From positions 1-48,547 of the forward strand of contig JAJCZF010000009.1 of the NCBI GenBank assembly GCA_029262535.1: a stretch of 48,547 bases of DNA, read 5' to 3'. Under the pieces are notes generated by a model, which saw nothing but the letters and a program-made list of their open reading frames with translations, was not told the origin of the DNA and did no database searches. The position numbers and the translations under genes were made by a program. Shown here piece after piece: positions 39,149 to 48,455 of the stretch. Within the stretch, counting starts at the first letter, position 1; every line of letters starts with the position of its first letter. Source of the DNA: Deltaproteobacteria bacterium. GTDB lineage: Bacteria; Desulfobacterota; GWC2-55-46; JAJCZF01.

Positions 39149-39408
39149 CTACTTTGCTCCTGCGGCTTTTTCTTCTATCTTACTCTTCTGTCTTACTCAA
39201 CTGCCTGGCGCTCTTCGGACTACCGCGGCCAAGGCCGGCAGAAAGAATCATAGTATACCAAAGCCTATAAGTCTATCAAGCGTCTTCGGCCTGAACCTCT
39301 TAAAGGAGTAGTGCAGTGCAAGGTGGTAAACAATAGTAGAAGCGCGAGTGTTCTTTGGAGTTATCAAGAAAGGTAGCGTGGCATAAGTGGTTTTAATGGA
39401 GCGCGATC
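39149..39408. other. Intergenic region before the pilin 3' end
   Basis: 260 bp with no gene that I can support. The upstream half should contain the promoter of the GT39-like gene (minus strand). No terminator with a clean stem and T-run is visible for the pilin. Confidence 0.4.
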
Positions 39409-39795
39409 CTAATTCGGCGAATTCGGAAACTCTATCCTGCCGTTATGGAATATAAGCGCGTTGCTATCCACAAGGCCCTGGGCCGTGGACTTAATCTCTA
39501 TATTGCCGTCCTTGTTCGTAAAATCACCCTTAACCCAAACCACATTCTGACTCCTTCTAAAACCGCCTGTCGTAAGCTTTTGAAGGTTATCCACGGTCTC
39601 GGTCGGGTGGTCGGAAACATAGGCCTGCGCCGAGGTAAAAGCGTCTCTGGCATTCTGGTCTATCTCGCTCTTATATCCTCTATTGATAAATTTGATAAAC
39701 TGGGGAATAGCAAAAAACGCAAGAATAGCGATGATCGAGAGTACTATTATCAACTCTATCAGTGAATGTCCTTTACTATCAAAAATTCGATTCAT
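39409..39795 (-). CDS. Type IV pilin-like protein (major pilin or pseudopilin)
   Basis: The prepilin peptidase site is KG9|H10-SLIELIIVLSIIAILAFF: Gly at -1 and Glu at +5 are present, followed by the hydrophobic N-methylation helix. The +1 residue is His instead of Phe or Met, which is rare. The ~100-residue globular part has ARDAFTSAQAYVSDHP and beta strands, without the disulfide-bonded D-region. At 128 residues it could be a Geobacter-like minor pilin or a pseudopilin. No pilus assembly genes are near. c-di-GMP genes lie next to it on the same strand. Confidence 0.82.
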   Translation of the reverse strand: MNRIFDSKGHSLIELIIVLSIIAILAFFAIPQFIKFINRGYKSEIDQNARDAFTSAQAYVSDHPTETVDNLQKLTTGGFRRSQNVVWVKGDFTNKDGNIEIKSTAQGLVDSNALIFHNGRIEFPNSPN

Positions 39796-39918
39796 TCTCA
39801 GATCCCGGTTGAAAAGACAGATACTTTAGAAGAGTACAATTTGAATATCAAATCAATACCTTATAACGCTAATTATATTAAAAATAAGAATCTATGGCAA
39901 GGGTTTAAATCTCAACCC

Positions 39919-41223
39919 TCACCCTATATACTCATCGACATTAATCTTAAACTCGCTCGAACTTACGGTGGCGACGATATTTTTATCACGGCTTTTCGCC
40001 AGATCGAGATCAAAGACCTTGGGATATTTCATGCCGTTCTTATCATAAAGCACAACGACCAGAGGCTGTAAGAGGCTTACCCTGTTCGCCCTCTTTACGA
40101 GCGCTACCTGCCCGGTATTGAGGCGGACGAAGCTTCCTATCGGATATATTCCTAAACAACCGACAAAGGTATCGACAAGATGCGGGTCGAAATGAGTGCC
40201 CTTCCACGAAAAAAGCCGCTTTACGGCCTCGCCCGGATTCGGAGTATCTCCATAAACCCTTTTGGTCGTCATGGCGTCGTATACGTCGGCTATCGCCACC
40301 ATACGGGCAAAGGTCTCTATATTATTTCCAGCCAGCCCGTCAGGATAACCCGAACCGTTAAACCTCTCATGGTGGTGGCGGGCGATATTTACGACCTCCC
40401 TCGGGATACCGACCTCTTCCTTGAGCAGGTCCGAGCCGAGCACCGGGTGGCTCTTCATTATCATAAACTCTTCTTCGGTCAGGACCGACGGTTTATTAAG
40501 GATCTTGTCCGGCACGAGCATCTTTCCAACGTCGTGCAGTATGGAGCCGAAGCCGAGAACGAGCAGGCGCCTCCTGTCGAGCCCAATATGCCTGCCAAAG
40601 GCCGTGGATATTATAGAAACATTTACGGAATGGCCGAATGTGTAGTCGTCATACTCCTTGAGCCTGACAAGGCTCAACATTGCGTCCTGATTGCGCAAAA
40701 CACTGTCGACTACGCCCTCGACTACCTTCTTGGCCTTATCGGTCTGCATGCCCTTTCCAGAGCGCACATCGTCGAGCAGGTCCTTAAGGACCTCTCCGGC
40801 CTTCTCCTTTATCTCCCGCGCCCTCACCACCTCGTTGTCAAAGGTCGCGCTATCTTCAAGGTGGTGCTCTAACTCGTCGTTTTTAACTACCGGCTCAATG
40901 GCGACCGCCTTAACGGAATCGGTCGAAGTTGATGTCGGTAATTCCCAGCTGTCGATTCTCTCAGTCTTTTCTTTAGACGAAGGCTCGAACCCGTTAAGAC
41001 CCTTTGCAAGCTCCTTTGCCCGCTCCCTCTTCAGGGCGGCGGCGATGTCGGTCTCGTCCACAAAGGCGTACCTGTAACCTTCGGCCACGAGCCCCTTTAT
41101 CTGGCCCGGCTCATGAATCTGAACGGTATTCATAAAGGCCTTATCTTTACCGTTCTCGACCTTTGCCAGTCCATGAACGAACATGCCGGCCTTTAGTTCC
41201 TCTACCTTTATCTTCTTTATCAT
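39919..41223 (-). CDS. HD-GYP c-di-GMP phosphodiesterase (first of a tandem pair)
   Basis: The 434 residues start with an N-terminal domain of DUF3391 type (KKIKVEELKAGMFVHGL ... YRYAFVDETDI), then an acidic linker, then the HD-GYP domain: FGHSVNVSIISTAFGRHIGL, the metal site HDVGKMLVP, and ARHHHERFNGSGYPDGL with a full GYP. Within HHExxDGxGYP the Asp is replaced by Asn (HHERFNGSGYP), which may affect activity. It hydrolyses c-di-GMP in known members. The layout is the same as the neighbour at 41265, so the pair arose by duplication. Confidence 0.87.
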   Translation of the reverse strand: MIKKIKVEELKAGMFVHGLAKVENGKDKAFMNTVQIHEPGQIKGLVAEGYRYAFVDETDIAAALKRERAKELAKGLNGFEPSSKEKTERIDSWELPTSTSTDSVKAVAIEPVVKNDELEHHLEDSATFDNEVVRAREIKEKAGEVLKDLLDDVRSGKGMQTDKAKKVVEGVVDSVLRNQDAMLSLVRLKEYDDYTFGHSVNVSIISTAFGRHIGLDRRRLLVLGFGSILHDVGKMLVPDKILNKPSVLTEEEFMIMKSHPVLGSDLLKEEVGIPREVVNIARHHHERFNGSGYPDGLAGNNIETFARMVAIADVYDAMTTKRVYGDTPNPGEAVKRLFSWKGTHFDPHLVDTFVGCLGIYPIGSFVRLNTGQVALVKRANRVSLLQPLVVVLYDKNGMKYPKVFDLDLAKSRDKNIVATVSSSEFKINVDEYIG

Positions 41224-41264
41224 TATCTATCTATAAAAGGCTATCTGTAATAAAGATCGACGGA

Positions 41265-42602
41265 TTATCCGATAATACTATGTATCTCGTCCTCAGTCAT
41301 CTCGGTCTGTATTGAGTTCTCTATATAGACATTTGGAAGGATCGACAGGTCCATATCAAATGGTTTTTTGACGCGAAGCGAATATACGTCATAGATTATG
41401 GAGACTGTCGGCTTGAGAAGGCTCTTGTGATTCACACTCTTTACCAGGGCCTTTTCACCGGAATTAAGGCGCACAAAGCTGCCGATAGGGTAGATGCCGA
41501 GACATTTTACAAAGTTATCTACCATGAGCGGATCGAAATGGCTGCCCCTGGCATTAAAGATCATCTTAAGAGCCTCGTTCGCAATCGGGTTACGCTTGCG
41601 GTAGACCCTCGTGCTCGTCAGGGCGTCGTATACGTCCACGATGGCCGATATCTTGCCGAAAAGGCTTATCTCTTCGCCCGAAAGCCTGTTAGGATAACCT
41701 GAGCCGTCGTGCTTTTCGTGATGTTCCATGGCCACGCGTATAGACTTGTCGTCAATACCGCCGGACTTATATAATAACTCGCCGCCAAGAGATACATGAT
41801 TTTGCATCTTCATATACTCCTCGTCGCTTAATTTATCGGGCTTATTGAGTATCGTCTCCGGCACAAGCATCTTGCCGACATCGTGAAGCATCGCGCCGGT
41901 GCCAAGCGCCTGGAGATCGCGCCTTGAGAACTTCATGTGACGGCCAAGCGCGAGCGTAAGTATGCAGACATTTACCGAGTGGCCGAAGGTATAATTATCA
42001 TAGTCTTTTAAACGGGCAAGGCTCATCATGGCGTCACGGTTGCGAAAAACACTATTAACCATATTGGAGACGACCTCTTGTGTCCTGTCGCCGTCTATGC
42101 CTTTGCCGCTTCTGGCATCATTTAAAAAATCCTTAACAACCTCGCCTGCCTCTTCTTTTATGACCTCGGCTCGCTTAACCTCTTCGACAAACTCGACCGT
42201 GTCCTCTTCCGGCGGCGCTTCGTCATCGTCCTCAAAGGACACCAGGAGGTCGGAGTCATCCACTTCGGCGCCGCCGACCGGCAGCTCCCAGCCACCGACT
42301 ATTACGAGTTCATCGTCTCCGTCTACCTGCTTGGCCGCGACATCTTTTTTGGGCTTGGCGGCCTTCTTCTTTACGGGTTCCTCTATTACCGGCGCCTCCA
42401 CTTCGGGAGCGGGCGCAGGTTCGTCATCAGCGTCATTAAGATAGACGAAGATATAACCCTCGTCGTAAAGGTGCTGTATATCATGGACGCTCTTTACGAG
42501 CCTGGGCACCTTTAGGGCCATATCTATAGTATACTTGCTCTTTGAGAGTGCTTTTACGCACATCCCAACCCTGAGCTCGTTTATCTCTATCTTTTTAACC
42601 AT
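41265..42602 (-). CDS. HD-GYP c-di-GMP phosphodiesterase (second of the pair)
   Basis: The 445 residues have the same architecture as the neighbour: KKIEINELRVGMCVKAL at the N-terminus, a linker with many Pro, Glu, Ala and Lys (about 70-105), then FGHSVNVCILTLALGRHMKF, HDVGKMLVP and EHHEKHDGSGYPNRL. Here the HHExxDGxGYP motif is intact, so this copy is the likelier active hydrolase. The two genes are separated by 41 bp. They lie between a pilin and a diguanylate cyclase on the same strand. Confidence 0.9.
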   Translation of the reverse strand: MVKKIEINELRVGMCVKALSKSKYTIDMALKVPRLVKSVHDIQHLYDEGYIFVYLNDADDEPAPAPEVEAPVIEEPVKKKAAKPKKDVAAKQVDGDDELVIVGGWELPVGGAEVDDSDLLVSFEDDDEAPPEEDTVEFVEEVKRAEVIKEEAGEVVKDFLNDARSGKGIDGDRTQEVVSNMVNSVFRNRDAMMSLARLKDYDNYTFGHSVNVCILTLALGRHMKFSRRDLQALGTGAMLHDVGKMLVPETILNKPDKLSDEEYMKMQNHVSLGGELLYKSGGIDDKSIRVAMEHHEKHDGSGYPNRLSGEEISLFGKISAIVDVYDALTSTRVYRKRNPIANEALKMIFNARGSHFDPLMVDNFVKCLGIYPIGSFVRLNSGEKALVKSVNHKSLLKPTVSIIYDVYSLRVKKPFDMDLSILPNVYIENSIQTEMTEDEIHSIIG

Positions 42603-42849
42603 TAAAAACCCTTTGCCGCCTTTATAAACATATTGTCATTTTAGTATTTTTATATTAGATATTATATAACTTTATGAGCCTGATAATCAAGATGCAAGAT
42701 CGGGCAATATATCTATATCGGCAATTTTTTAGATTAATTTAGGAAGGTGTAAACGGGAGCAAACTGTATAGGTCCAGACCAACTTTATCTTCAAAAGGAT
42801 TTAGTAGCGGCTTCAAGGACTAAGAAAGGCAGGGCTTCCTCCCTACGAG
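42603..42849. other. Intergenic gap between HD-GYP and GGDEF genes
   Basis: 247 bp, A/T-rich. It is expected to hold the promoter of the HD-GYP pair on the minus strand, but no hexamer pair is clear enough to mark. No gene or repeat family is seen. Confidence 0.4.
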
Positions 42850-44709
42850 CTATGATACTTTAACGCAGTTTCTACCAGCCTTTTTAGCCTTGTATAACGC
42901 ATTGTCGGCCACATGAATCAGCTCGTTATAGAGCGCGTCTCCTTCCGGCACCATCGAGGCGACACCAAGGCTTATAGTGACATTGTCCGATGCCTTCGAG
43001 GCGTTATGTTTTATATGAAGAGACTCGACCTTCTCTCTCATTATTTCGGCGAAATGGGCTGCGCCGTCTATGCCGGTCCCCGGCAGAAGCACGATAAATT
43101 CTTCGCCGCCGTAACGGGCAACCATGTCGCCGGCCCTGGTGACTATCGAATTAAGGATCTGGGCGACGCTTCGCAGGCAGATGTCCCCTTTCGTGTGACC
43201 GAAGGTATCGTTATAGGACTTAAAGTAATCTATATCCACCATTATAACGGAGAGCGAACTCTTTGCGCGTTTAGCTCGATTCCACTCATCCTCAATTGCC
43301 TTATTATAACTCCTTCGGTTGGCGATACCGGTTAGCTCGTCAAAGTAGGTCAGCTCTTTTAATCTCTGCTCTACCATCTTGCGGTCGGTTATATCGAGGT
43401 GTGTACCTACCGCGCGAAGGGGCTTGCCATCTTCGTCACGCTCAAAGACCTTTCCGGTATCGAGTATCCACCTCCAGTCGCCGCTTTTGGATCGCATGCG
43501 ATACTCTGTCGTATAAAAAGATGTCTCACCTTTAAAGTGCGCATTAAGGAGTTTATCCACAAAGGACATGTCATCCGGGTGTACGAGGTCCTTCCAGCTC
43601 GTCACGAGCAGTTCTATCTCGTCGAGCCTGTAACCTACCATCTCGGCCCAACGCTCGTTAAATAACATCACGCCGGTCTTGATATTCCAGTCCCATGTGC
43701 CAAGGTTCGCGCCCTTAAGGGCAAGGTCCAACTGCTTTTGATTATCTTCGAGCGCCCTTCTTGTTTCATAACGCTCAAATAGGGTCGCCATGGCGCTGGC
43801 AACTGTCTTGAGAAATGCCTCCTCGCCCTCGTCCCTGCAATGGTCTTTATCAACATAGAGCGCGATAATGCCTATTACCTTTTCCTCCGACTTTATCGGC
43901 ACACAGTAACACCCTTCTGTTTCATCACCGTCATAGTCTCCCTTATAATAGTCGTTTAATGAGTTCGAGAATACGACCTCTTCCGGAAATGCCGCCCGGC
44001 CGCAAACACACTTGCCAAAGGAAACGCGGCTGCAATCTGATAACTGCGCCTCGCTAAAACCATGCTGAGCGGCAATGACCAACTCGCCGGGAGTCTTGTC
44101 CACCGTAAAGACAGCGCCCTTTCTTAAGACTTTTAGAGATCTATTTGAAAATAACGCGGTAAGGATATTATTTAATTGCTCTTCAAAGGGGATATTCTGT
44201 TGTATGATATTGAGAATCGCATTCAGCGTCTCTACTTCGTTCAATGACCTCTGAAGCTCTTCCGTCAACGTCTCTTCTTCAAGCTTGGCGACCTTAAGAG
44301 CGGAGGAGCGCACCACGTCCATCGTAACATCCTGGATCGAAACGAGGGCAAGGGTCTCGCCGGAACCGGCAACGGGAGAGATATTTATGCGCTGCTGCAT
44401 CAAAGAGAGACGCTGCTTCTTTTTGGTCTTGCTCTCTATCTCAATAGGGATAAGATAACGATTAAACGCCTGGCTCATCACCTGCGGCAGGCGGGTCTTC
44501 AAGGCGAACTTTACGGCCGAATTGAAGCGCTTGACATTCAGCTCCGGGAATATCTCGGTAAGGGTGAGCCCTCTAACCTCTTCCTGACTCTTTGCGGTCT
44601 TTTTGGCAAGCCACCCGTTCCAGTAGCGTATACGGTACTCTCCGTCTACGATAAGAATTCCAATTGGAGCCGTATCACAGACGGCAAGATAGGTGCTCTG
44701 AAGCTCCAC
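42850..44709 (-). CDS. PAS-GAF-PAS-GGDEF diguanylate cyclase
   Basis: The 619-residue signalling enzyme makes c-di-GMP from GTP. An N-terminal PAS domain ([20 protein letters not shown]) is followed by a GAF domain (about 165-310, [20 protein letters not shown]) with a CGRAAFPEE segment, a second PAS with PAC ([20 protein letters not shown] ... [17 protein letters not shown]), and the GGDEF domain with the active site GGEEF. RAGD exactly five residues before it is a complete RxxD inhibitory site. There are no membrane spans. GTG start overlapping the CheC-like stop (TAGTG), so it is part of a CheY-CheC-GGDEF operon. Confidence 0.92.
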   Translation of the reverse strand: MELQSTYLAVCDTAPIGILIVDGEYRIRYWNGWLAKKTAKSQEEVRGLTLTEIFPELNVKRFNSAVKFALKTRLPQVMSQAFNRYLIPIEIESKTKKKQRLSLMQQRINISPVAGSGETLALVSIQDVTMDVVRSSALKVAKLEEETLTEELQRSLNEVETLNAILNIIQQNIPFEEQLNNILTALFSNRSLKVLRKGAVFTVDKTPGELVIAAQHGFSEAQLSDCSRVSFGKCVCGRAAFPEEVVFSNSLNDYYKGDYDGDETEGCYCVPIKSEEKVIGIIALYVDKDHCRDEGEEAFLKTVASAMATLFERYETRRALEDNQKQLDLALKGANLGTWDWNIKTGVMLFNERWAEMVGYRLDEIELLVTSWKDLVHPDDMSFVDKLLNAHFKGETSFYTTEYRMRSKSGDWRWILDTGKVFERDEDGKPLRAVGTHLDITDRKMVEQRLKELTYFDELTGIANRRSYNKAIEDEWNRAKRAKSSLSVIMVDIDYFKSYNDTFGHTKGDICLRSVAQILNSIVTRAGDMVARYGGEEFIVLLPGTGIDGAAHFAEIMREKVESLHIKHNASKASDNVTISLGVASMVPEGDALYNELIHVADNALYKAKKAGRNCVKVS

Positions 44710-45341
44710 TATTCTTTCAGCTCCGCTTCCATCAATGCAACGATCTCGTCAAGTGATCTTAATAATTTTTCCGCGCTTTCTATGGTCAGCATTATAACAA
44801 CCATGCCTTTTATATCTTTCTGTGCGACCGTAAGCGTCGTCTTGATGGTAAGAACAACCGAGCCGGACTTCTCTCGGGAATTGAAAATATCAGAAAAACG
44901 ACCCTCGATAAATGAAGGTACGCTCAGTGTGACCTCGCTTCCAAGGTGGTCGGCAAACTCGGCGATACACGAGCTGATCACGATATTGCCGATCTCTTCA
45001 AGCGCCTCCTGCTCGTAGAAACCGGTATCGACCTCCCCATCATCTATAGGTGGCAATGTGTCGAGAAATGAATGAACCAGAACCGTACTCTGCTCCGATA
45101 CCAGGACGAGGTGCGCCTTGCCGTTCAGCTCGCCGCTGAGTTCCTGAACTATGACACCCATCTCATCGTCCTCATTAAGGCTGATAAGGCACCGGACATC
45201 CTCAGGCGCGACAAAGTCTACCTCGGGGACCTCCATAAGCACCTCATCCTCCACAAGTTCGGATAGCTGCGTGCTGGCCGAACCTATTCCCATATTAGCG
45301 ACCTCCTGCAGGGCGTCCCTCTGAGATTCGCTCATCTTCAT
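44709..45341 (-). CDS. cheC: CheC-family phosphatase-like protein
   Basis: CheC proteins dephosphorylate CheY-P. The 210-residue protein has both repeats of the E-x2-N signature: [20 protein letters not shown] near the start and [20 protein letters not shown] in the second half, each with the key Glu and Asn. Beta strands such as [12 protein letters not shown] and [20 protein letters not shown] complete the pseudo-symmetric fold. It overlaps the CheY-like gene by four bases (ATGA), so the pair is made together and probably works together. No MCP, CheA or CheW is in the window; the output is presumably the adjoining diguanylate cyclase. Confidence 0.85.
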   Translation of the reverse strand: MKMSESQRDALQEVANMGIGSASTQLSELVEDEVLMEVPEVDFVAPEDVRCLISLNEDDEMGVIVQELSGELNGKAHLVLVSEQSTVLVHSFLDTLPPIDDGEVDTGFYEQEALEEIGNIVISSCIAEFADHLGSEVTLSVPSFIEGRFSDIFNSREKSGSVVLTIKTTLTVAQKDIKGMVVIMLTIESAEKLLRSLDEIVALMEAELKE

Positions 45342-45697
45342 AGGCCGTGCTCCTCAAGGCAGGCGGCCATCTTCTTTTTATCGAACGGTTTCTTTATAGC
45401 CCCTACGAAACCGGCCTCTTCGGCCGCGTCCCGGACCTTCTGCTGGAGATTGGCAGTAACGAGCACGAACGACGTCTTAAGCCCGGCCTCATTAAAGGCC
45501 AGGCATACCTCGACGCCGTTTTTACCGGGCATATTATAGTCGCAAAGCACAAGGTCTGGCAAATTTTCTTTTGCCCTTTCAATGGCCTCTTCACAACCGG
45601 CGGCATTATCAATAACGTAATCCTTTTCCTTGGGTATGGTCGCCTTAATCATAAGCCTTGCCATCTTGCTATCGTCAATAATAAGAATCCTTTTCAT
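45338..45697 (-). CDS. CheY-like single-domain response regulator
   Basis: The 119-residue receiver domain has the acidic pocket D8-D9 (ILIIDDSKM), phospho-acceptor Asp53 (LCDYNMPG), Thr81 (VLVTANL) and the conserved Lys in IKKPF. There is no output domain. It lacks an adjacent kinase gene. Linked to a CheC phosphatase and a PAS-GGDEF cyclase, it likely feeds signals into c-di-GMP or motility control. Confidence 0.92.
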   Translation of the reverse strand: MKRILIIDDSKMARLMIKATIPKEKDYVIDNAAGCEEAIERAKENLPDLVLCDYNMPGKNGVEVCLAFNEAGLKTSFVLVTANLQQKVRDAAEEAGFVGAIKKPFDKKKMAACLEEHGL

Positions 45698-45751
45698 CGC
45701 GTTAAATCCCCTTGTTACTTTATTTTGAATCTTTATTACAAATATAAAAAA

Positions 45752-45825
45752 TGGAGCGGGCGAGGGGAATCGAACCCCCGTATAGAGCTTGGGAAGCTCT
45801 CATTCTGCCATTGAATTACGCCCGC
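45752..45825 (-). tRNA. tRNA-Gly (anticodon CCC)
   Basis: Read on the minus strand the cloverleaf is complete: acceptor GCGGGCG / CGCCCGC, D-arm with AATTCAATGGCAGAAT, anticodon stem AGAGC / GCTCT with loop TTCCCAA (anticodon CCC), T-arm GGGGGTTCGATTCCCC, discriminator T and an encoded CCA. It lies between the CheY-like and ZIP genes. No integrase or other mobile-element sign is seen beside it. Confidence 0.95.
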
Positions 45826-45845
45826 GAGTCCTAACTATACTACAT

Positions 45846-46613
45846 TCACGATAGCAGGGCAAGGCTTACAGCCATGACCAGCATGCCGACGCTTACGCCT
45901 AATATTGAGAGATGTTCCCTGCCGTAAGAGTGGGCCGCGGGCAGAAGCTCGTCAAAAGATATAAAGACCATAAAGCCCGCTACCATCGACAGGATCCAGC
46001 CTATTACCGTATCGTTTAAGAAAGGCATAAGAAGAAGCGCAGCGATTATAGCGCCCACCGGCTCGCTCAATCCGGAAAGGAAAGACCACTTAAAGGCCTT
46101 GCGCGCGCTCTTTGTCGCAGCATAGACCGGCACGGCTACGGCAATACCCTCCGGTATATTATGGATAGCTATGGCCGTGGCCATGGCTATGCCTACGTCT
46201 ATATCTTTTAATGTGCCTGCCAACGTCGCCATGCCCTCGGGAAAGTTATGAATGGCGATACCGACCGTAACGAGCAACGAGGCCTTACGCAACTTTGCCG
46301 CCGGGTTCTTACTCTCCACAGGCTCCTCAAGGATATACAAATGAGGTAATAGGAGATCAATAGCGAACATCAGGAAGAAACCTGTAAAGAAGGCGACATG
46401 GGCCCATGTAAAGCCGATCGAATCTATACCCTGCGCATGGAGCTCGACAAAGCTCACCAAGACCATCACCCCGGCAGAGAAACCGAGCGCAAAGGCCATA
46501 TACTTCGGGCCGGGTTCCTTGTAAAATATCCCGATAAAGGAACCTATGGTGGTAGATAACCCGGCGAGGGTAGCCAGCAGTAGGCCAATTAGTATAGTAT
46601 CGGTAAAGTACAT
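45846..46613 (-). CDS. zupT: ZIP-family metal transporter (ZupT type)
   Basis: The 255-residue protein has eight spans. The metal-binding motifs of ZIP transporters are present in TM4 (VGIAIHNFPEGMATLAG) and TM5 (ATAIAIHNIPEGIAVAVP). A short His/Glu-poor loop (EEPVESKNPAAKLRKA) lies between TM3 and TM4. Bacterial ZupT imports zinc and other divalent metals with broad specificity. It is likely monocistronic, with a terminator of ptsI upstream. Confidence 0.9.
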   Translation of the reverse strand: MYFTDTILIGLLLATLAGLSTTIGSFIGIFYKEPGPKYMAFALGFSAGVMVLVSFVELHAQGIDSIGFTWAHVAFFTGFFLMFAIDLLLPHLYILEEPVESKNPAAKLRKASLLVTVGIAIHNFPEGMATLAGTLKDIDVGIAMATAIAIHNIPEGIAVAVPVYAATKSARKAFKWSFLSGLSEPVGAIIAALLLMPFLNDTVIGWILSMVAGFMVFISFDELLPAAHSYGREHLSILGVSVGMLVMAVSLALLS

Positions 46614-46625
46614 CTCAAAAACCTT

Positions 46626-46666
46626 AAAAAATAAAAGACCGCCGGGCTATAGTGCGCGGCGGCCTT
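46626..46666 (-). terminator. Rho-independent terminator after ptsI
   Basis: On the minus strand AAGGCCGCCG pairs with CGGCGGTCTT (one G-U), followed by TTATTTTTT. It lies ~22 bp after the ptsI stop and before the zupT start. Confidence 0.85.
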
Positions 46667-46688
46667 AGAAGCTGTCTATGCAAAGCCC

Positions 46689-48452
46689 TTAAAACTCTTC
46701 GTCGTATAGGTCCTTCATCCTGAGCGTCAGGTAGCTCTCTATCTCCGGGGCGGTCTTGAGCTTAAAGAGTTCGTCGCAGATGTCGCGCGCGTCCGCGGCG
46801 CTGACCGAACGTATGAGTTTTTTAACCCTGAGTATGGAGGACGAACCCATTGATAGATGCGTAATGCCAAGACCCAAAAAGAGCAGGGCGTAGATCGGCT
46901 CTCCGGCCATCTCACCACATACGCCAACGCTTATTCCGGCCTCATTGGCGGCCTCTGCCACCTGTCTTATAATCCGTAAAACCGCCGGGTGGGAGGGCTC
47001 ATAGAGATATGCCACATGTTCGTTCACCCTGTCCACGGCGAGCGTGTACTGCAAGAGGTCGTTCGTGCCTATGGAAAAGAAATCGGACTCAGCGGCGAGA
47101 AGGTCGGCGATGGCCGCGGCCGAAGGTATCTCTATCATGATCCCGACCTCCATCTCCTCGTCAAAGTCAATACCCTCTTCCCTTAGTTCCGCCTTGGCCT
47201 CTTCGAAGACCGCCTTACTCCTTCTGAGTTCCTGGACACCCGATATCATCGGGAACATGACCTTCACCTTACCGAAGGCGCTCGCTCTCAGTATGCCGCG
47301 AAGCTGGGTTTTAAAGAGGTCCGGCCATTGAAAACAAAGCCTGATGGCGCGAAGCCCCATGGCGGGATTGGCCTCTTCTTCCATGTTGAGATGCTTTAAG
47401 GGCTTGTCTCCACCAATATCGAGTGTCCTTATAATAACGGGCTTACCGGACATCTTGGCAGCCACCTTTCTATAAGCTTCCACATGCTCCTCTTCGGTAG
47501 GAAGGACAGACTTGTTCATGTATAAAAACTCGCTCCTGTAGAGCCCGATGCCCTCGGCCCCGTGCTCAAGCAGAGAGTCGAGTTCTTCGACCATCTCAAT
47601 ATTACCCAATAGCTCGACATGCTCTCCGTCGGTCGTTTCGCACGGCAGATCTTTATAGTCGAAGAGCGTTCTGCCGAACTCTTCAAAACGTTCCTTGCGC
47701 TTCTCGTATACGGCTATTACATTGTCGGAGGGATTTATGATTACGGTGCCGGTCGTGCCGTCTATTATGACGGTATCTCCGGGTTCGACCTGGTGCGTGA
47801 CACTCTCAAGCCCCACCACGGCGGGTATCTCCAGCGAACGCGCGATGATCGCCGTATGGGAGGTACGCCCGCCTACGTCGGTAAGAAAAGCAAGGACGTT
47901 GCTCCTTGCCATCTGTGCGGTATCGCTCGGGTCCAGATCATGCGCGACCACGACGGAGGGCTCTTCTATATCTGCCAGGTTAACGTGCTTGGAGCCCATG
48001 AGGTTGACGAGTATCCTGTTTACGGAGTGCTCTATGTCGGAGCTGCGCTCCTTCAGGTACTCGTCGTCCATGCTGTCGAATATGTCGGTAAGGGTCTTAA
48101 GGACCTTCTTGAGCGCCCACTCGGCGTTGATCTTTTCTTCGCGTATGACCTTGATGGTATCGTCGATGAGCATCTGATCCTGAAAGATCATCAGGTGGGA
48201 ATCTATGATTGCAATGTGGTCTTTACCGTGGCCGTCGGTCTCAAGCTTTGTCTTGATGCGCGATATCTGGTCGTGCGACTCCTGAAGCGCCGCCGTGAAA
48301 CGGTCTATCTCGTTCTCGGTCGCGCGGGAGTCGATATGGCAATATCCCGCGGGTTCGATCTTACCCCTTTCGATAAGATAGGCCTTGGCGATAACGATTC
48401 CCCCGGAGACGCCCAGTCCCTTGAGGAGTATGGAATTTTTCTCTTTTCCCAT
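46689..48452 (-). CDS. ptsI: Phosphoenolpyruvate-protein phosphotransferase (Enzyme I)
   Basis: EI takes phosphate from PEP and passes it to HPr. The 587 residues have the full family length. The N-terminal HPr-binding helical domain includes EHSVNRILVNLMG. The phospho-histidine is His199 in GGRTSHTAII. The PEP-binding barrel contains ILYRSEFLYM-like GLYRSEFLYMNKS, RTLDIGGDKPL, GTNDLLQYTLAVDR and the active Cys in GVCGEMAG. It follows ptsH by 3 bp. In bacteria of this kind the pair often belongs to an incomplete, regulatory PTS, but nothing here decides that. Confidence 0.95.
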   Translation of the reverse strand: MGKEKNSILLKGLGVSGGIVIAKAYLIERGKIEPAGYCHIDSRATENEIDRFTAALQESHDQISRIKTKLETDGHGKDHIAIIDSHLMIFQDQMLIDDTIKVIREEKINAEWALKKVLKTLTDIFDSMDDEYLKERSSDIEHSVNRILVNLMGSKHVNLADIEEPSVVVAHDLDPSDTAQMARSNVLAFLTDVGGRTSHTAIIARSLEIPAVVGLESVTHQVEPGDTVIIDGTTGTVIINPSDNVIAVYEKRKERFEEFGRTLFDYKDLPCETTDGEHVELLGNIEMVEELDSLLEHGAEGIGLYRSEFLYMNKSVLPTEEEHVEAYRKVAAKMSGKPVIIRTLDIGGDKPLKHLNMEEEANPAMGLRAIRLCFQWPDLFKTQLRGILRASAFGKVKVMFPMISGVQELRRSKAVFEEAKAELREEGIDFDEEMEVGIMIEIPSAAAIADLLAAESDFFSIGTNDLLQYTLAVDRVNEHVAYLYEPSHPAVLRIIRQVAEAANEAGISVGVCGEMAGEPIYALLFLGLGITHLSMGSSSILRVKKLIRSVSAADARDICDELFKLKTAPEIESYLTLRMKDLYDEEF

Positions 48453-48455
48453 AAA

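Noticed and set aside
40180..40872. A 230-codon open frame on the plus strand
   Set aside because: It is antisense to the HD-GYP gene, whose motifs and codon use are clear; no domain is recognisable in the plus frame.
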